A stretch of DNA of 44,200 nucleotides, from positions 1 to 44,200 of the forward strand of contig NZ_JYFE01000028.1 of NCBI RefSeq assembly GCF_000877395.1. The letters run 5' to 3'. How positions within the stretch are numbered: the stretch's first letter is position 1; each line of letters opens with the position of its first letter. Of this stretch, positions 25,612 through 33,717 are shown in pieces. The translations under genes were made by a program, and so were the position numbers. The notes under the pieces were generated by a model. That model saw nothing but the letters and a program-made list of their open reading frames with translations, ran no database searches and was not told the DNA's origin. Source of the stretch: Jannaschia aquimarina. GTDB taxonomy: Bacteria > Pseudomonadota > Alphaproteobacteria > Rhodobacterales > Rhodobacteraceae.

Positions 25612-25824
25612 ATGAGGGAACTGCTCCGAACGAACGACCCGACGGTCATCGCCTTCGCCACCGCGCTGCTGGAAGGCGAGGGTATAGACGTCTTCGTGCT
25701 GGACGCAAACACGTCCGTTCTGGAAGGCTCGATCGGGATCCTGCCGCGCCGTATGATGGTGGCGGATCGGGATCATTTCGTCGCCTCGGCCGTCTTGCGG
25801 GACAACGAGATCGACATCGCGTGA
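25612..25824 (+). CDS. DUF2007-family small protein
   Basis: A 70-residue protein with the DUF2007 pattern: MRELLRTNDPTVIAFATALLEGEGID, then DANTSVLEGSIGILPRRMMV and a terminal RD-HF-A---L. The family is annotated as putative signal-transducing but has no settled function. Its stop overlaps the GTG of the methyltransferase (GTGA), so it is co-translated with it. Confidence 0.85.
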   Translation: MRELLRTNDPTVIAFATALLEGEGIDVFVLDANTSVLEGSIGILPRRMMVADRDHFVASAVLRDNEIDIA

Positions 25825-26555
25825 CCAAGCCGATCCTGACGATGATGCTGGGCGAACGGGTCCGCATCATGCGTCCGCCCGGCGGCTTTGCGCCCGGGTC
25901 CGACGCCGTCCTGCTGGCGGCCGCTTGCCCGGCGCGGGCGGGCGCCAGCGTCCTGGATCTGGGATGCGGGGCGGGGGCGGCGATGCTCTGCGTTGCGGCG
26001 CGCGTCCCCGGCGTCGAGTTGACCGGTCTGGACGTCCACCGCGACTCGGTCGGGTGGGCGGGGCGGAACCTGGATGACAATTGTGCCGACGGGGCCGCGC
26101 TTCACGGCGACGTGGCGGACCCCCCGGCGGCCGTGCGGGCCCGGCAATTCGACCACGTGATCTGCAACCCGCCCTATTTCACGGAAGGATCGGCCTCTCC
26201 CGACCCCGCGCGGGAGGCGGCGCGACGAGGGCTCGACCTCGGTCCATGGCTGCAAACAGCGCGCCGAAGAGTCGCGCCCAAGGGCAGCGTCACGTTCATC
26301 ACGCGGGCCGACCGCCTCGCGGACGTCTTGGCGGGAATGGAGGGGCTGGGCGGCATCGCCATCCTGCCGCTGGCCCCGCGCGCAGGCCAGCCCGCGGGCC
26401 GCGTCATCGTGCAGGGACGCAAGGGGGCCCGCGCGCCGTTGAAAATACTGCCGCCCTTCGTGCTGCATCGCGGCGACGCGCATCAGGATGGCGATCGACA
26501 CACGCCCGAAGCGCGAGCAGTGCTGCGCGATGCCGCGCCACTTCCGTTAACTTAG
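25821..26555 (+). CDS. TrmN6-like N6-adenine methyltransferase
   Basis: SAM-dependent methyltransferase of 244 residues. SAM motif I is VLDLGCGAGAAML (44-56); the N6-adenine active-site motif is CNPPYF (115-120). The N-terminal PGGFAPGSDAVLLAAA segment is typical of the tRNA1(Val) A37 methyltransferase family (YfiC/TrmN6), so tRNA modification is likely. GTG start overlaps the DUF2007 stop. Confidence 0.85.
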   Translation: MTKPILTMMLGERVRIMRPPGGFAPGSDAVLLAAACPARAGASVLDLGCGAGAAMLCVAARVPGVELTGLDVHRDSVGWAGRNLDDNCADGAALHGDVADPPAAVRARQFDHVICNPPYFTEGSASPDPAREAARRGLDLGPWLQTARRRVAPKGSVTFITRADRLADVLAGMEGLGGIAILPLAPRAGQPAGRVIVQGRKGARAPLKILPPFVLHRGDAHQDGDRHTPEARAVLRDAAPLPLT

Positions 26556-26660
26556 CTCACATCTCGCGCAACATTCCGCACTGCGGCGGGTAATTTCCGT
26601 GACAGACCTTATCTTCCGTGATGCACTGACCCTGCAACACCAACCGGAGAGGAGACGTCC

Positions 26661-26834
26661 ATGTCGCTGAGCTCGCACCTTCAGGAATTGAGGAAGAAGC
26701 ACGAGACCCTTTCCCGACAGGTCGAGGAGGAGGCCCGCAATCCGGCGACGGATACGCTGGTGCTGTCCGACCTCAAGAAGCGCAAGCTGGCGATCAAGCA
26801 GCAGATCGAGCGTCTGAACTCGGCGCCTGCGTGA
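26661..26834 (+). CDS. YdcH/DUF465 family coiled small protein
   Basis: A 57-residue, highly charged helical protein (SLSSHLQELRKKHETLSRQV, then TLVLSDLKKRKLAIKQQIERL). This matches the DUF465/YdcH pattern of a two-helix hairpin that ends in LKKRKL-IKD-I. It is preceded by GAGAGGAGA and followed 26 bp later by a strong terminator, so it forms its own short transcription unit. Function is unknown in the family. Confidence 0.88.
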   Translation: MSLSSHLQELRKKHETLSRQVEEEARNPATDTLVLSDLKKRKLAIKQQIERLNSAPA

Positions 26835-26859
26835 CCTGAGCGATCCTGTATTCCAGTCG

Positions 26860-26886
26860 AAGGCCCGCCCGCCCGGCGGGCCTTTT
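26860..26886 (+). terminator. Rho-independent terminator after the YdcH-like gene
   Basis: Perfect 10-bp stem AAGGCCCGCC / GGCGGGCCTT (26860-26869 with 26875-26884), loop CGCCC, then two further T residues. Confidence 0.8.
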
Positions 26887-26950
26887 CCGTTCCGGCCTCG
26901 TGCGTCGACCCCGGCCCGTCGATGTCTGCCCGCGCGCTCTGAAGCATTCG

Positions 26951-27901
26951 TCAGAGCAGGTCTTCCACCGGAACCATGCGATGCCCGGCGCCGTGATCTT
27001 CCATGGCGCCGATCTCGGCGCTGAGCCAGTCGAGAAAGGCGCGCGTGTAGGGCCGGTTCTGCGCGCCTTCGGGACAAAGCACCCGGAAGTGAGCCCGAGG
27101 CACCAGCGCGATGTCGAACGGCGCCACCAGCGCGCCGGATCGCAGCGCGGCGTCCGCCAGGCTGCCCCGGCCCAGCACGACCCCGGCCCCCGCCTGCGCG
27201 GCGTCCAGCGCGTGATCGGCCTGGCTGAACCGGGGGCCATGCATGTCGGGCGGGGTCACGCCGGCGGCCCGGAACCAGACCGGCCAATCCATCGGAGGAT
27301 CGAAGAAGGCGGTATCGTCCTGATGGATCAGCGTGGCGGAGCGCAGGCTCTCTGGTGTGGGGAAATCGCCCGCGAGATCGGGATGCATCATCGGCGTCAT
27401 CCATTCGCGGATCGCGAGGGCCTGATGCAGATCTTCCTCACCCCGCGCGGGCGGGATGCCGAAGCGGATCGCGAGGTCGATATCGTCGCGCGCGAAATCC
27501 AGGAGGCGCAAGGTAGCCGAGAAACGCAGCTCCACCTCGGGATGCTCTCGCGCGAAGAGGAACATGCGCGGGGCAAGCCAGCGGGCAGTGAAGGCGGGGC
27601 CCGCGGTGACGGTCAGGACCCCGGCCTCCTGCGTGCGGCAGGCGGCCCGCCATGCCGTCTGGAGTGCCCCGAAGCCTTCGGTCGTGCCGGGGGCGAGGGC
27701 CGCCCCGGCTTCGGTCAGTTCGACCCGCCGGTTCAGGCGACGGAAGAGGGCGGCGCCCAGATGCTCCTCCAGGGCCTTGATCTGGAACGAGAGCGCCGCG
27801 GGCGTCACGTTCAGTTCGGCCGCGGCATCCCGGAACGAAAGGTGCCGTGCTGCGGCTTCGAAGGCGCGGAGGGCGGTGAGAGGGGGCAGGCGATCGGGCA
27901 T
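26951..27901 (-). CDS. LysR-family regulator, GcvA-like
   Basis: A 316-residue transcription factor. The N-terminal winged helix (about 1-65) contains LPPLTALRAFEAAARHLSFRDAAAELNVTPAALSFQIKALEEHLG, as in GcvA-type LysR proteins. The rest is the LysR effector-binding domain. ATG 27901 is chosen because the usual start of the helix-turn-helix follows it; upstream in-frame residues are not conserved. It is divergent from a 36-residue ORF at 28014, which may be its target. Confidence 0.9.
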   Translation of the reverse strand: MPDRLPPLTALRAFEAAARHLSFRDAAAELNVTPAALSFQIKALEEHLGAALFRRLNRRVELTEAGAALAPGTTEGFGALQTAWRAACRTQEAGVLTVTAGPAFTARWLAPRMFLFAREHPEVELRFSATLRLLDFARDDIDLAIRFGIPPARGEEDLHQALAIREWMTPMMHPDLAGDFPTPESLRSATLIHQDDTAFFDPPMDWPVWFRAAGVTPPDMHGPRFSQADHALDAAQAGAGVVLGRGSLADAALRSGALVAPFDIALVPRAHFRVLCPEGAQNRPYTRAFLDWLSAEIGAMEDHGAGHRMVPVEDLL

Positions 27902-27902
27902 G

Positions 27903-27927
27903 TTCAGAACAGTATATCTTAACTGAA
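27903..27927. promoter_or_regulatory. Possible LysR operator between regulator and micro-ORF
   Basis: Interrupted dyad TTCAG-N15-CTGAA immediately upstream of the LysR start, in an AT-rich patch (AGTATATCTTAA) that is unusual for this GC-rich region. Placement fits autoregulation and control of the divergent micro-ORF. No experimental or comparative support. Confidence 0.4.
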
Positions 27928-28013
27928 AGCCTGAAAAGTCTCGTTTGTCGCAGGGATCGCAGGGGTCCATGTTGAGGGCAGGACAAGAATCCCTGACCCG
28001 ACGGAGAGCCGCC

Positions 28014-28124
28014 ATGATGTTCGAGACCACGCCCACCCGCCATCACCAAGCCGCCATGCAACGCGCCCGGGCCGAGCGGGGCAATGTGCTGCGCCGCCTG
28101 TTCGGCCTGATCCCGCTGCGGTAA
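28014..28124 (+). CDS. 36-residue basic micro-protein divergent from the LysR gene
   Basis: Encodes MMFETTPTRHHQAAMQRA followed by RAERGNVLRRLFGLIPLR, a basic amphipathic helix. GGAG lies about 6 bp upstream of ATG 28014 and a strong terminator follows 53 bp after the stop, so this is a well-defined transcription unit. I do not recognise a named family; the head-to-head arrangement suggests it is controlled by the adjacent regulator. A non-coding leader is the alternative. Confidence 0.55.
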   Translation: MMFETTPTRHHQAAMQRARAERGNVLRRLFGLIPLR

Positions 28125-28177
28125 CGGCCCGAGATGTCCTGCGGTCGCCGCCGGTCCCCTCCGCAGCGGCCGAAGAC

Positions 28178-28213
28178 AGACCGGCCCGGCGGATCGCTCC
28201 GCCGGGCCGGTCT
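28178..28213 (+). terminator. Strong hairpin terminator after the micro-ORF
   Basis: Perfect 16-bp stem (28178-28193 with 28198-28213) around a TCGC loop, with the stem's own 3' TCT followed by ATTT. The T tract is short, but the stem is exceptionally stable. Confidence 0.7.
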
Positions 28214-28377
28214 ATTTGGCACCAAGTTGGCTCCGGGGCTGCGACCGGGTCGTTCAATCTTGCAAAGCTCGCAACTTCGAACGCGGCGAAGACGGCCGGC
28301 CTCGGAGATCCGCGGCTCGCGCGGACCGGCCGGTCGTCACGGAATAGCGGGACCGGCCGGGATGTTCCGCATCGGCG

Positions 28378-29100
28378 TCAGGCCAGGTACTGGCCCCCAT
28401 TCGCGCTGATCGTCGATCCGGTGATGAAGCCCGCATCGTCCGAGGTCAGGAAGGCCACGCAGCGCGCGATCTCCTCGGCTTCGCCCAGACGGCCGACGGG
28501 GATGGCACCGACGATGTTCTCCATGATTTTTTCGGGGATCGTACTCATCATGTCGGTGTTGATGTAGCCCGGCGCCACGACGTTGACGGTGATGCCGGCG
28601 CGCGCGCCTTCCTGGGCCAGCGCCTTGGAGAAGCCGATGTCGCCGGCCTTGGTGGCGGCGTAGTTGGCCTGGGCGAACTGACCCTTCTGGCCGTTGATCG
28701 AGCTGATCGTGACGATCCGGCCGAACTTGCGCTCGCGCATCCCGCCCCAGACGTTGTGCGTCATGTTGAAGACGCCCGTGAGGTTCGTGTCGATCACCTG
28801 ATGCCATTGCTCGGGCGTCATCTTGTGGAACGGCGCGTCGCGGGTGATCCCCGCATTGTTCACTAGGATATCGACCGGGCCCAGATCGCTTTCGATCTGC
28901 GCGATACCCGACTTGCAGGCCTCGTAATCGGCGACGTCCCATTTGTAGGTTTTGATGCCGGTCTCGTCGGTGAACTGCTTTGCGCGTTCGTCGTTGCCGG
29001 CATAGGTCGCGGCGACCTGACAGCCCTGTTCCTGCAGGGCCTTCGAGATGGCGGCGCCGATGCCGCGCGACCCTCCGGTGACGAGTGCGATACGTGCCAT
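28378..29100 (-). CDS. phaB: Acetoacetyl-CoA reductase
   Basis: NADPH-dependent short-chain dehydrogenase making (R)-3-hydroxybutyryl-CoA for PHB synthesis. It is 240 residues, with TGGSRGIGAAISKAL (8-22), the NNAGITRDAPFHKM stretch, and the catalytic SSINGQKGQFAQANYAATKAG region (Ser, Tyr, Lys). The end GSTISANGGQYLA is typical of PhbB. AGGAGGA precedes ATG 29100. It lies 22 bp downstream of the patatin-like gene and is probably co-transcribed with it; phaA is further upstream on the same strand. Confidence 0.94.
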   Translation of the reverse strand: MARIALVTGGSRGIGAAISKALQEQGCQVAATYAGNDERAKQFTDETGIKTYKWDVADYEACKSGIAQIESDLGPVDILVNNAGITRDAPFHKMTPEQWHQVIDTNLTGVFNMTHNVWGGMRERKFGRIVTISSINGQKGQFAQANYAATKAGDIGFSKALAQEGARAGITVNVVAPGYINTDMMSTIPEKIMENIVGAIPVGRLGEAEEIARCVAFLTSDDAGFITGSTISANGGQYLA

Positions 29101-29122
29101 GGTTGTCTCCTCCTGTGGTAAA

Positions 29123-29974
29123 TCAACGTCTTGCGAGCCAATCCCGGCCGTCCTTCCCGCCGAGCGCCCAGGCTTCGTGCAGGAGGTCGGGATCGGTGAA
29201 ATCGAGCTTGGAACCGGACAGGACCGTCTCGGACGGTTCGACATAGTCGATCCGGTCCGGATCGTCGTCCGGCAGCGAGTGGAACCGCTTGGTCAGAAGG
29301 ACGAGCGTGCGGCCCTCGTCTGGGTCGGGCAGGGGGGCCTTGTCGACCATGCCGCCGTCATAGATCGGCTCTCCGTCCCAATCGTCGGGGCGGAAGGCGG
29401 GGGGCACGGTGGCCGCCATGCGGATCAGGTCGGGCAGCATGCCGTCGCGGGCGGCCTGTCGTGCGTCGATGAGGCGCTGTTCCACGCCGGCGCTGGCGGA
29501 CAGGCGTGGCCGGGGCGTGGGAGCGACCGCCTGTTCGGCCTGATAGATCGTGCCCGCGACCAGGGCGCGCAGCGTCGCGCCGGACGCGTCGCCCACGGTG
29601 GAGACGTTCACCTGGAAGGCCGGGCCTTCGGCGATACGGGCCTGCGCGGCGGCGTCGATCACGTCCTCGACGATCGCTTCGTAGACGCGCTGATGGGGGG
29701 TGCGGCCGTGGTCGTCGTCCATGTCGTCCAGTGTCACGTTCCAATCGGTCCGGCGCACCGCGCGGACGAACCGGTCGAAGAGCCGGGTCTCGCGGCCAGC
29801 GATCCAGGCCGCCGCCGAAAGCGCGCCGCCGGAAGAGCCGGTGATGCGGGCCGGACGGAATTCGAGACTTTCGCCCACCGCCTCCATCCAGCCGCCATGC
29901 CAGAAGCAGCGCAGTCCGCCGCCCGAAAAGACGATCTGCTCGTAGGGCGCGGGTCTGGGGGCGCCGTCACTCAT
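29123..29974 (-). CDS. Patatin-like phospholipase/esterase within the PHB cluster
   Basis: A 283-residue soluble patatin-fold hydrolase. The oxyanion Gly-rich loop is FSGGGLRCFWHGG (16-28), the nucleophile elbow is GSSGG with Ser48, and the catalytic dyad Asp206 sits in YDGGMVDKAPL. ATG 29974 is chosen; the 19 upstream in-frame residues are encoded by the GTGCAC array. There is no signal peptide, so it acts inside the cell. Its position between phaA and phaB suggests action on PHB granules or their lipid coat; membrane phospholipid is the alternative substrate. Confidence 0.85.
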   Translation of the reverse strand: MSDGAPRPAPYEQIVFSGGGLRCFWHGGWMEAVGESLEFRPARITGSSGGALSAAAWIAGRETRLFDRFVRAVRRTDWNVTLDDMDDDHGRTPHQRVYEAIVEDVIDAAAQARIAEGPAFQVNVSTVGDASGATLRALVAGTIYQAEQAVAPTPRPRLSASAGVEQRLIDARQAARDGMLPDLIRMAATVPPAFRPDDWDGEPIYDGGMVDKAPLPDPDEGRTLVLLTKRFHSLPDDDPDRIDYVEPSETVLSGSKLDFTDPDLLHEAWALGGKDGRDWLARR

Positions 29975-30003
29975 CCGGACAAGAAATTCTTGAGTGTTAA
30001 CGT

Positions 30004-30044
30004 GTGCACCCCCTGTGCACCCCCTGTGCACCCCCCGTCTGCAC
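30004..30044 (-). repeat. Phased GTGCAC array, copy 2
   Basis: On the minus strand: GTGCAG, then three GTGCAC units, with start-to-start spacing 13, 11 and 11 bp, exactly as in copy 1. The spacers are ACGGGGG, AGGGG and AGGGG. It ends about 29 bp upstream of the patatin-like start and is followed by GTTAAC. Orientation relative to the downstream gene is the same as in copy 1. Confidence 0.75.
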
Positions 30045-30095
30045 GAATGGCTGACGGACGGATGGCGCGTCGCCTCGGGTGGCCCGTCCGGGGAC

Positions 30096-30163
30096 GGATC
30101 GCACGGGGCATCGAGCCCCGTGCGATCCGCGCCTCCGGCGGGAGTATTTCGACCGAGAAGAAG
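30096..30163 (+). repeat. Dispersed hairpin element, copy E
   Basis: A perfect 14-bp inverted repeat (30096-30109 with 30115-30128, loop ATCGA) followed by GCCTCCGGCGGGAGTATTTC and CGAGAAGAAG. The tail is shared with the elements at 39459 and 42790. It is antisense to phaA and the patatin-like gene. Confidence 0.75.
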
Positions 30164-30311
30164 CTGGAACGCGCTTGACGATCGGAGCGCGTGGATCCCT
30201 GGCCGGTCTGCCGTGCCGGGCTGACGGGCGAGGCCCCGGAAACGAGGGGTGGGAAGGTGGTCGGATGGCCCATCGGCGCGCGTTGGCGGGGCCGGAGCCC
30301 CGCCGGCGGGG

Positions 30312-31487
30312 TCACGGACGCTCGACGCAGAGGGCCACGCCCATGCCGCCGCCGATGCAGAGCGTGGCGAGCCCCTTCTTGGCGTCGCGGCGCTTCATCT
30401 CGAAGAGAAGCGTGTTGAGGACGCGGCAGCCGGACGCACCGATCGGGTGACCGATGGCGATGGCCCCGCCATTCACGTTCACGATCTCGGGGTTCCAGCC
30501 CATGTCCTTGTTCACCGCGCAGGCCTGGGCGGCAAAGGCCTCGTTCGCCTCGACCAGATCGAGGTCGTCGACCTTCCATCCGGCCTTTTCCAGCGCCTTG
30601 CGCGAGGCGTGGATCGGGCCCACGCCCATGATCGACGGGTCGAGGCCGGCGGTGGCATAGGAGGCGATGCGGGCCAGCGGTTCGATCCCGCGCTTTTCGG
30701 CGTCTTCGGCGGACATCAGAAGCGTGGCGGCGGCGCCGTCATTGAGGCCCGAGGCGTTGGCGGCCGTCACGGTGCCGTCCTTGGCGAAGGCCGGTCGCAG
30801 GCTGGACATCTTGTCGAGGGTGGCGCCGTGGCGGATGTATTCGTCCTGATCGACGACGGTGTCGCCCTTGCGGCCCTTGACCGTGTAGGCGACGATCTCG
30901 TCGGCGAACTTGCCCGCCTTCTGCGCGGCTTCGGCCTTGTTCTGCGAGGCGACGGCGAACTCGTCTTGCTGTTCGCGCGAGATCTGCCACTTCTCGGCGA
31001 CGTTCTCGGCCGTCTGGCCCATGTGGTAGTTGTTGAACGCGTCCCAGAGGCCGTCGCGGATCATCGTGTCGACGAGCTTCATGTCGCCCATCTTCTGGCC
31101 CGCGCGCATCGCCTGGGCGTGGGGGGCGAGGGACATGCTTTCCTGCCCGCCTGCGACGACGATGGCGGCATCGCCCAGCTGGATGTGCTGGGCGCCCAGC
31201 GCCACGGCGCGCAGGCCCGAGCCGCAGACCTGGTTGATGCCCCAGGCGGCGGCCTCTTGCGGGAGGCCCGCGTTGATATGGGCCTGGCGGGCGGGGTTCT
31301 GGCCCTGCGCGGCGGTCAGGACCTGACCCAGGATCGTCTCGGAGACCTCGGACTTGTCGACCCCGGCGCGGGCGACGACCTCTTCGATGACGGCGGCGCC
31401 CAGATCGTGGGCAGGCACGTTCGCGAAGCTGCCGAGGAAGCTGCCGACCGGGGTACGGGCGGCGGAGGCGATGACGACGTTGGTCAT
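30312..31487 (-). CDS. phaA: Acetyl-CoA acetyltransferase (beta-ketothiolase)
   Basis: Condenses two acetyl-CoA to acetoacetyl-CoA, the first step of PHB synthesis. It is 391 residues, the standard length. The nucleophile Cys88 is in [11 protein letters not shown], the catalytic His is in [14 protein letters not shown], and the second Cys is in [12 protein letters not shown] near the C-terminus. AGGAGA lies just before ATG 31487. It heads the minus-strand pha region with the patatin-like gene and phaB downstream. Confidence 0.96.
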   Translation of the reverse strand: MTNVVIASAARTPVGSFLGSFANVPAHDLGAAVIEEVVARAGVDKSEVSETILGQVLTAAQGQNPARQAHINAGLPQEAAAWGINQVCGSGLRAVALGAQHIQLGDAAIVVAGGQESMSLAPHAQAMRAGQKMGDMKLVDTMIRDGLWDAFNNYHMGQTAENVAEKWQISREQQDEFAVASQNKAEAAQKAGKFADEIVAYTVKGRKGDTVVDQDEYIRHGATLDKMSSLRPAFAKDGTVTAANASGLNDGAAATLLMSAEDAEKRGIEPLARIASYATAGLDPSIMGVGPIHASRKALEKAGWKVDDLDLVEANEAFAAQACAVNKDMGWNPEIVNVNGGAIAIGHPIGASGCRVLNTLLFEMKRRDAKKGLATLCIGGGMGVALCVERP

Positions 31488-31613
31488 GGGAAATCTCCTG
31501 TCGGTCCTGGCCCGCTGGATGCGGGGTCTTGGATCGGGCCTTAGCGCGTGGAGCGGGCCGATGCAAAGCGCCGTTCGTCGGGGTGGACGGGATCGGTCCC
31601 CGCGGGCGGGGTG

Positions 31614-31632
31614 CGCGCAAGAATGTTGCGCG
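31614..31632. promoter_or_regulatory. Inverted repeat upstream of phaA
   Basis: CGCGCAA-GAATG-TTGCGCG, 7-bp arms with a 5-bp spacer, 127 bp before the phaA start and after the EAL gene. It could be an operator or a weak terminator for the EAL gene; there is no T tract. Confidence 0.35.
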
Positions 31633-31674
31633 TCTGAGGGACATCTTCGACCGGGGCGGCGGGGGCGCGCGGTG

Positions 31675-32490
31675 TCAGCCTGCCATTCGTCCGGGGGGCA
31701 CGTACCAGCTGGGACGGGTTTCGGGGGCGCCGTAATAGTAGCCCTGCATGCAGTCGATGCCGACGGAGGCGAGGAAATTCGCCTCCCCCTTGGTTTCGAC
31801 CTTTTCGGCGACGGTGAACATGTCGAACTTCTGGCCCAGGGTCACCAGCGCGTCGAGGATGCATTGGTTGTCGGGGTCGCGGTCGCAGCCGCGCACGAAG
31901 CCGCCGTCGATCTTGATGATGTCGAAGTAGAATTCCTTGAGGTGGCGGAACGAGGTCGTGCCTGCACCGAAATCGTCCAGCGCGAAGGTGATGCCCTTGT
32001 CCTGAAGATCGGCCATGAAGGTCTTGACCAGTTCGGGGACCTGCATCGCGCTGGTTTCCGAGATTTCGAGGATCAGGCGTTCGCCCACCGTATCGTCGCG
32101 CGAAAGGCCGCGTTTGAGGACCTGCATCCATTTCGGGTAGCCGACGGAACGCGCGGACATGTTGATGGCCAGTCGCAGGCGCGGGTGACGGGCGAGCGCG
32201 CCGAGGCCGCAGCGCAGGGCGGCGCAGTCGATCTGGCGGCCCAACTCCTGCGCTTCGACCACGCCCATGAACTGACCGGCGGGAATGATGTGGCCCGTAT
32301 CGTCGAGCAGGCGAACCAACCCTTCGTGAAAGACCGTCTCGCCGGTGGCGGCGCCGATCACGGGCTGAAAGGCGAGCGTGACGCGGTTCGCGTTCAGCGC
32401 CTCGTGAACCATTTCCATGACCGACCGGTCCTTGGCGTTGATCACGTAGGAGAACGGGTCGGCGTCTTCGGCGAAGGACGGGTCTCTCAT
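31675..32490 (-). CDS. EAL-domain cyclic-di-GMP phosphodiesterase
   Basis: A 271-residue protein that is essentially one EAL domain. The signature is E-G-L (FHEGLVRLL) in place of EAL, followed by [49 protein letters not shown] and QGYYYGAP. The metal-binding and catalytic Glu, Asn, Asp-Asp, Lys, Glu and Gln positions are present, so activity is plausible. No GGDEF, PAS or membrane segment is attached, apart from about 30 N-terminal residues. It probably lowers cyclic-di-GMP. Confidence 0.9.
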   Translation of the reverse strand: MRDPSFAEDADPFSYVINAKDRSVMEMVHEALNANRVTLAFQPVIGAATGETVFHEGLVRLLDDTGHIIPAGQFMGVVEAQELGRQIDCAALRCGLGALARHPRLRLAINMSARSVGYPKWMQVLKRGLSRDDTVGERLILEISETSAMQVPELVKTFMADLQDKGITFALDDFGAGTTSFRHLKEFYFDIIKIDGGFVRGCDRDPDNQCILDALVTLGQKFDMFTVAEKVETKGEANFLASVGIDCMQGYYYGAPETRPSWYVPPGRMAG

Positions 32491-32526
32491 GCCCGTCCTT
32501 CTGCCATGTGGGGGGTTAAGGTTCGG

Positions 32527-33084
32527 TCAAGCCGCGGCGCGGCCGCCGTCGCCTTCGATCGCCTCGACCAGGGCGGAGACGAAATCGCCCAAGTCGTCGG
32601 GATTGCGCGAGGTGATGAGCCCGCCGTCACGCACGACGGAGCTATCCTCGACCTGCGCCCCGGCATTCTTCAGATCCGTTCGGATCGACGGGTAGCCGGT
32701 CACGCGGCGGCCGGAGACGAGGCCGGCCTCTATCAGCAGCCAGGGCGCGTGGCAGATCGCGGCGATGGGCTTGCCGGCCTCCGCGAAGGCGCGAATCAGG
32801 GCGATGGCCTCCTCGTTCACGCGCAGCAGGTCGGGATTGATCTGGCCGCCCGGCAGGACTAGGGCGTGGTAGGCGCCTTCGTCGGCATCCGAGAGCGCGA
32901 GGTCCACGGGAACGCTGTCGCCCCAATCGTCACCGCTCCACCCCTTGACGTGCCCCGACTCGGGGCTGGCGACCTGCACGGTCGCGCCTTTGGCACGGAG
33001 ATCCTCCAGCGGCTTGATGAGTTCGGATTGCTCGAACCCGTCGGTGGCGAGGATAAGGACTTTGGCGTCTTGGATCGAAGTCAT
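32527..33084 (-). CDS. DJ-1/PfpI family protein (protein/nucleic-acid deglycase-like)
   Basis: A 185-residue class I amidotransferase-fold protein with the nucleophile Cys111 in AAICHAPWLLIEAG, the acidic residue in GFEQSEL, and the LVLPGGQINPDLLR stretch typical of the YhbO/PfpI branch. Members act in stress defence as deglycases or chaperones. It is divergent from the DNA glycosylase gene at 33142 with a 57-bp gap. Confidence 0.9.
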   Translation of the reverse strand: MTSIQDAKVLILATDGFEQSELIKPLEDLRAKGATVQVASPESGHVKGWSGDDWGDSVPVDLALSDADEGAYHALVLPGGQINPDLLRVNEEAIALIRAFAEAGKPIAAICHAPWLLIEAGLVSGRRVTGYPSIRTDLKNAGAQVEDSSVVRDGGLITSRNPDDLGDFVSALVEAIEGDGGRAAA

Positions 33085-33141
33085 TTGCGTGCTCCCTTGC
33101 AGCTCTGGAAGGGCAACGGATGGCCGAAGCGGAGGGTTCCG

Positions 33142-33717
33142 ATGGAGCGATGCGGCTGGGTGGGCGAGGACCCGCTCTATCGCGCCTATCACGACGAGGA
33201 ATGGGGCGTGCCCGAACGCGACGGCCGTGCGATGTGGGAGGCGCTGCAACTGGAGGGGATGCAGGCGGGCCTGTCGTGGATCACCATCCTGCGCAAGCGC
33301 GAGGGCTTCCGCCGGGCCTTTGCCGGGTTCGACCCGGAAGTCATCGCGGGCTGGGGATCGGAGGAGGTCGAGCGGCTGCTTGGCGATCCGGGCATCGTGC
33401 GTCACCGGGGCAAGATCGAGGCGGTGATCGGAAATGCGCGGGCCTATCTGGCGATGGACGACTTCGCCGCCTGGGCCTGGGATTGGGTCGACGGCCTGCC
33501 GTTGCAGCCTGCCCGGGGCGACCTGGCGGACGTGCCCGCGAAGACGGATCTGTCCGAGTCGATTTCGAAGGCGCTCAAGAAGGCGGGGTTCCGGTTCTGC
33601 GGGCCGACGACGGTCTATGCCTGGATGCAGGCCACCGGGATGGTCAACGACCACGTGACGACCTGCGACCGGCACGCGGATCTGGCCCGCGCGCCCGCAG
33701 CGGTCACGGATCGCTGA
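33142..33717 (+). CDS. tag: DNA-3-methyladenine glycosylase I
   Basis: Removes 3-methyladenine from alkylated DNA. The 191-residue product has the zinc ligands Cys4 and His17 (MERCGWVG, then AYHDEEWG) and the C-terminal His/Cys pair in NDHVTTCDRH. The LQLEGMQAGLSWITILRKREGFRRAF core is diagnostic. GGAGGG lies just before ATG 33142. Its 3' end overlaps the convergent GH13 gene by 14 bp. Confidence 0.95.
   Translation: MERCGWVGEDPLYRAYHDEEWGVPERDGRAMWEALQLEGMQAGLSWITILRKREGFRRAFAGFDPEVIAGWGSEEVERLLGDPGIVRHRGKIEAVIGNARAYLAMDDFAAWAWDWVDGLPLQPARGDLADVPAKTDLSESISKALKKAGFRFCGPTTVYAWMQATGMVNDHVTTCDRHADLARAPAAVTDR

Larger units (their letters stand above)
29975..30311. other. 337-bp intergenic region between phaA and the patatin-like gene
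   Basis: No supported gene. It contains the second phased GTGCAC array, dispersed repeat copy E, and an 8-bp GC hairpin at 30285-30304 (GGCGGGGC-CGGA-GCCCCGCC) directly after phaA that may end its transcript but lacks a T tract. Confidence 0.6.

Noticed and set aside
30285-30304. Strong terminator of phaA
   Set aside because: The 8-bp GC hairpin is clear, but no T tract follows on the minus strand, so it is only mentioned within the intergenic description.
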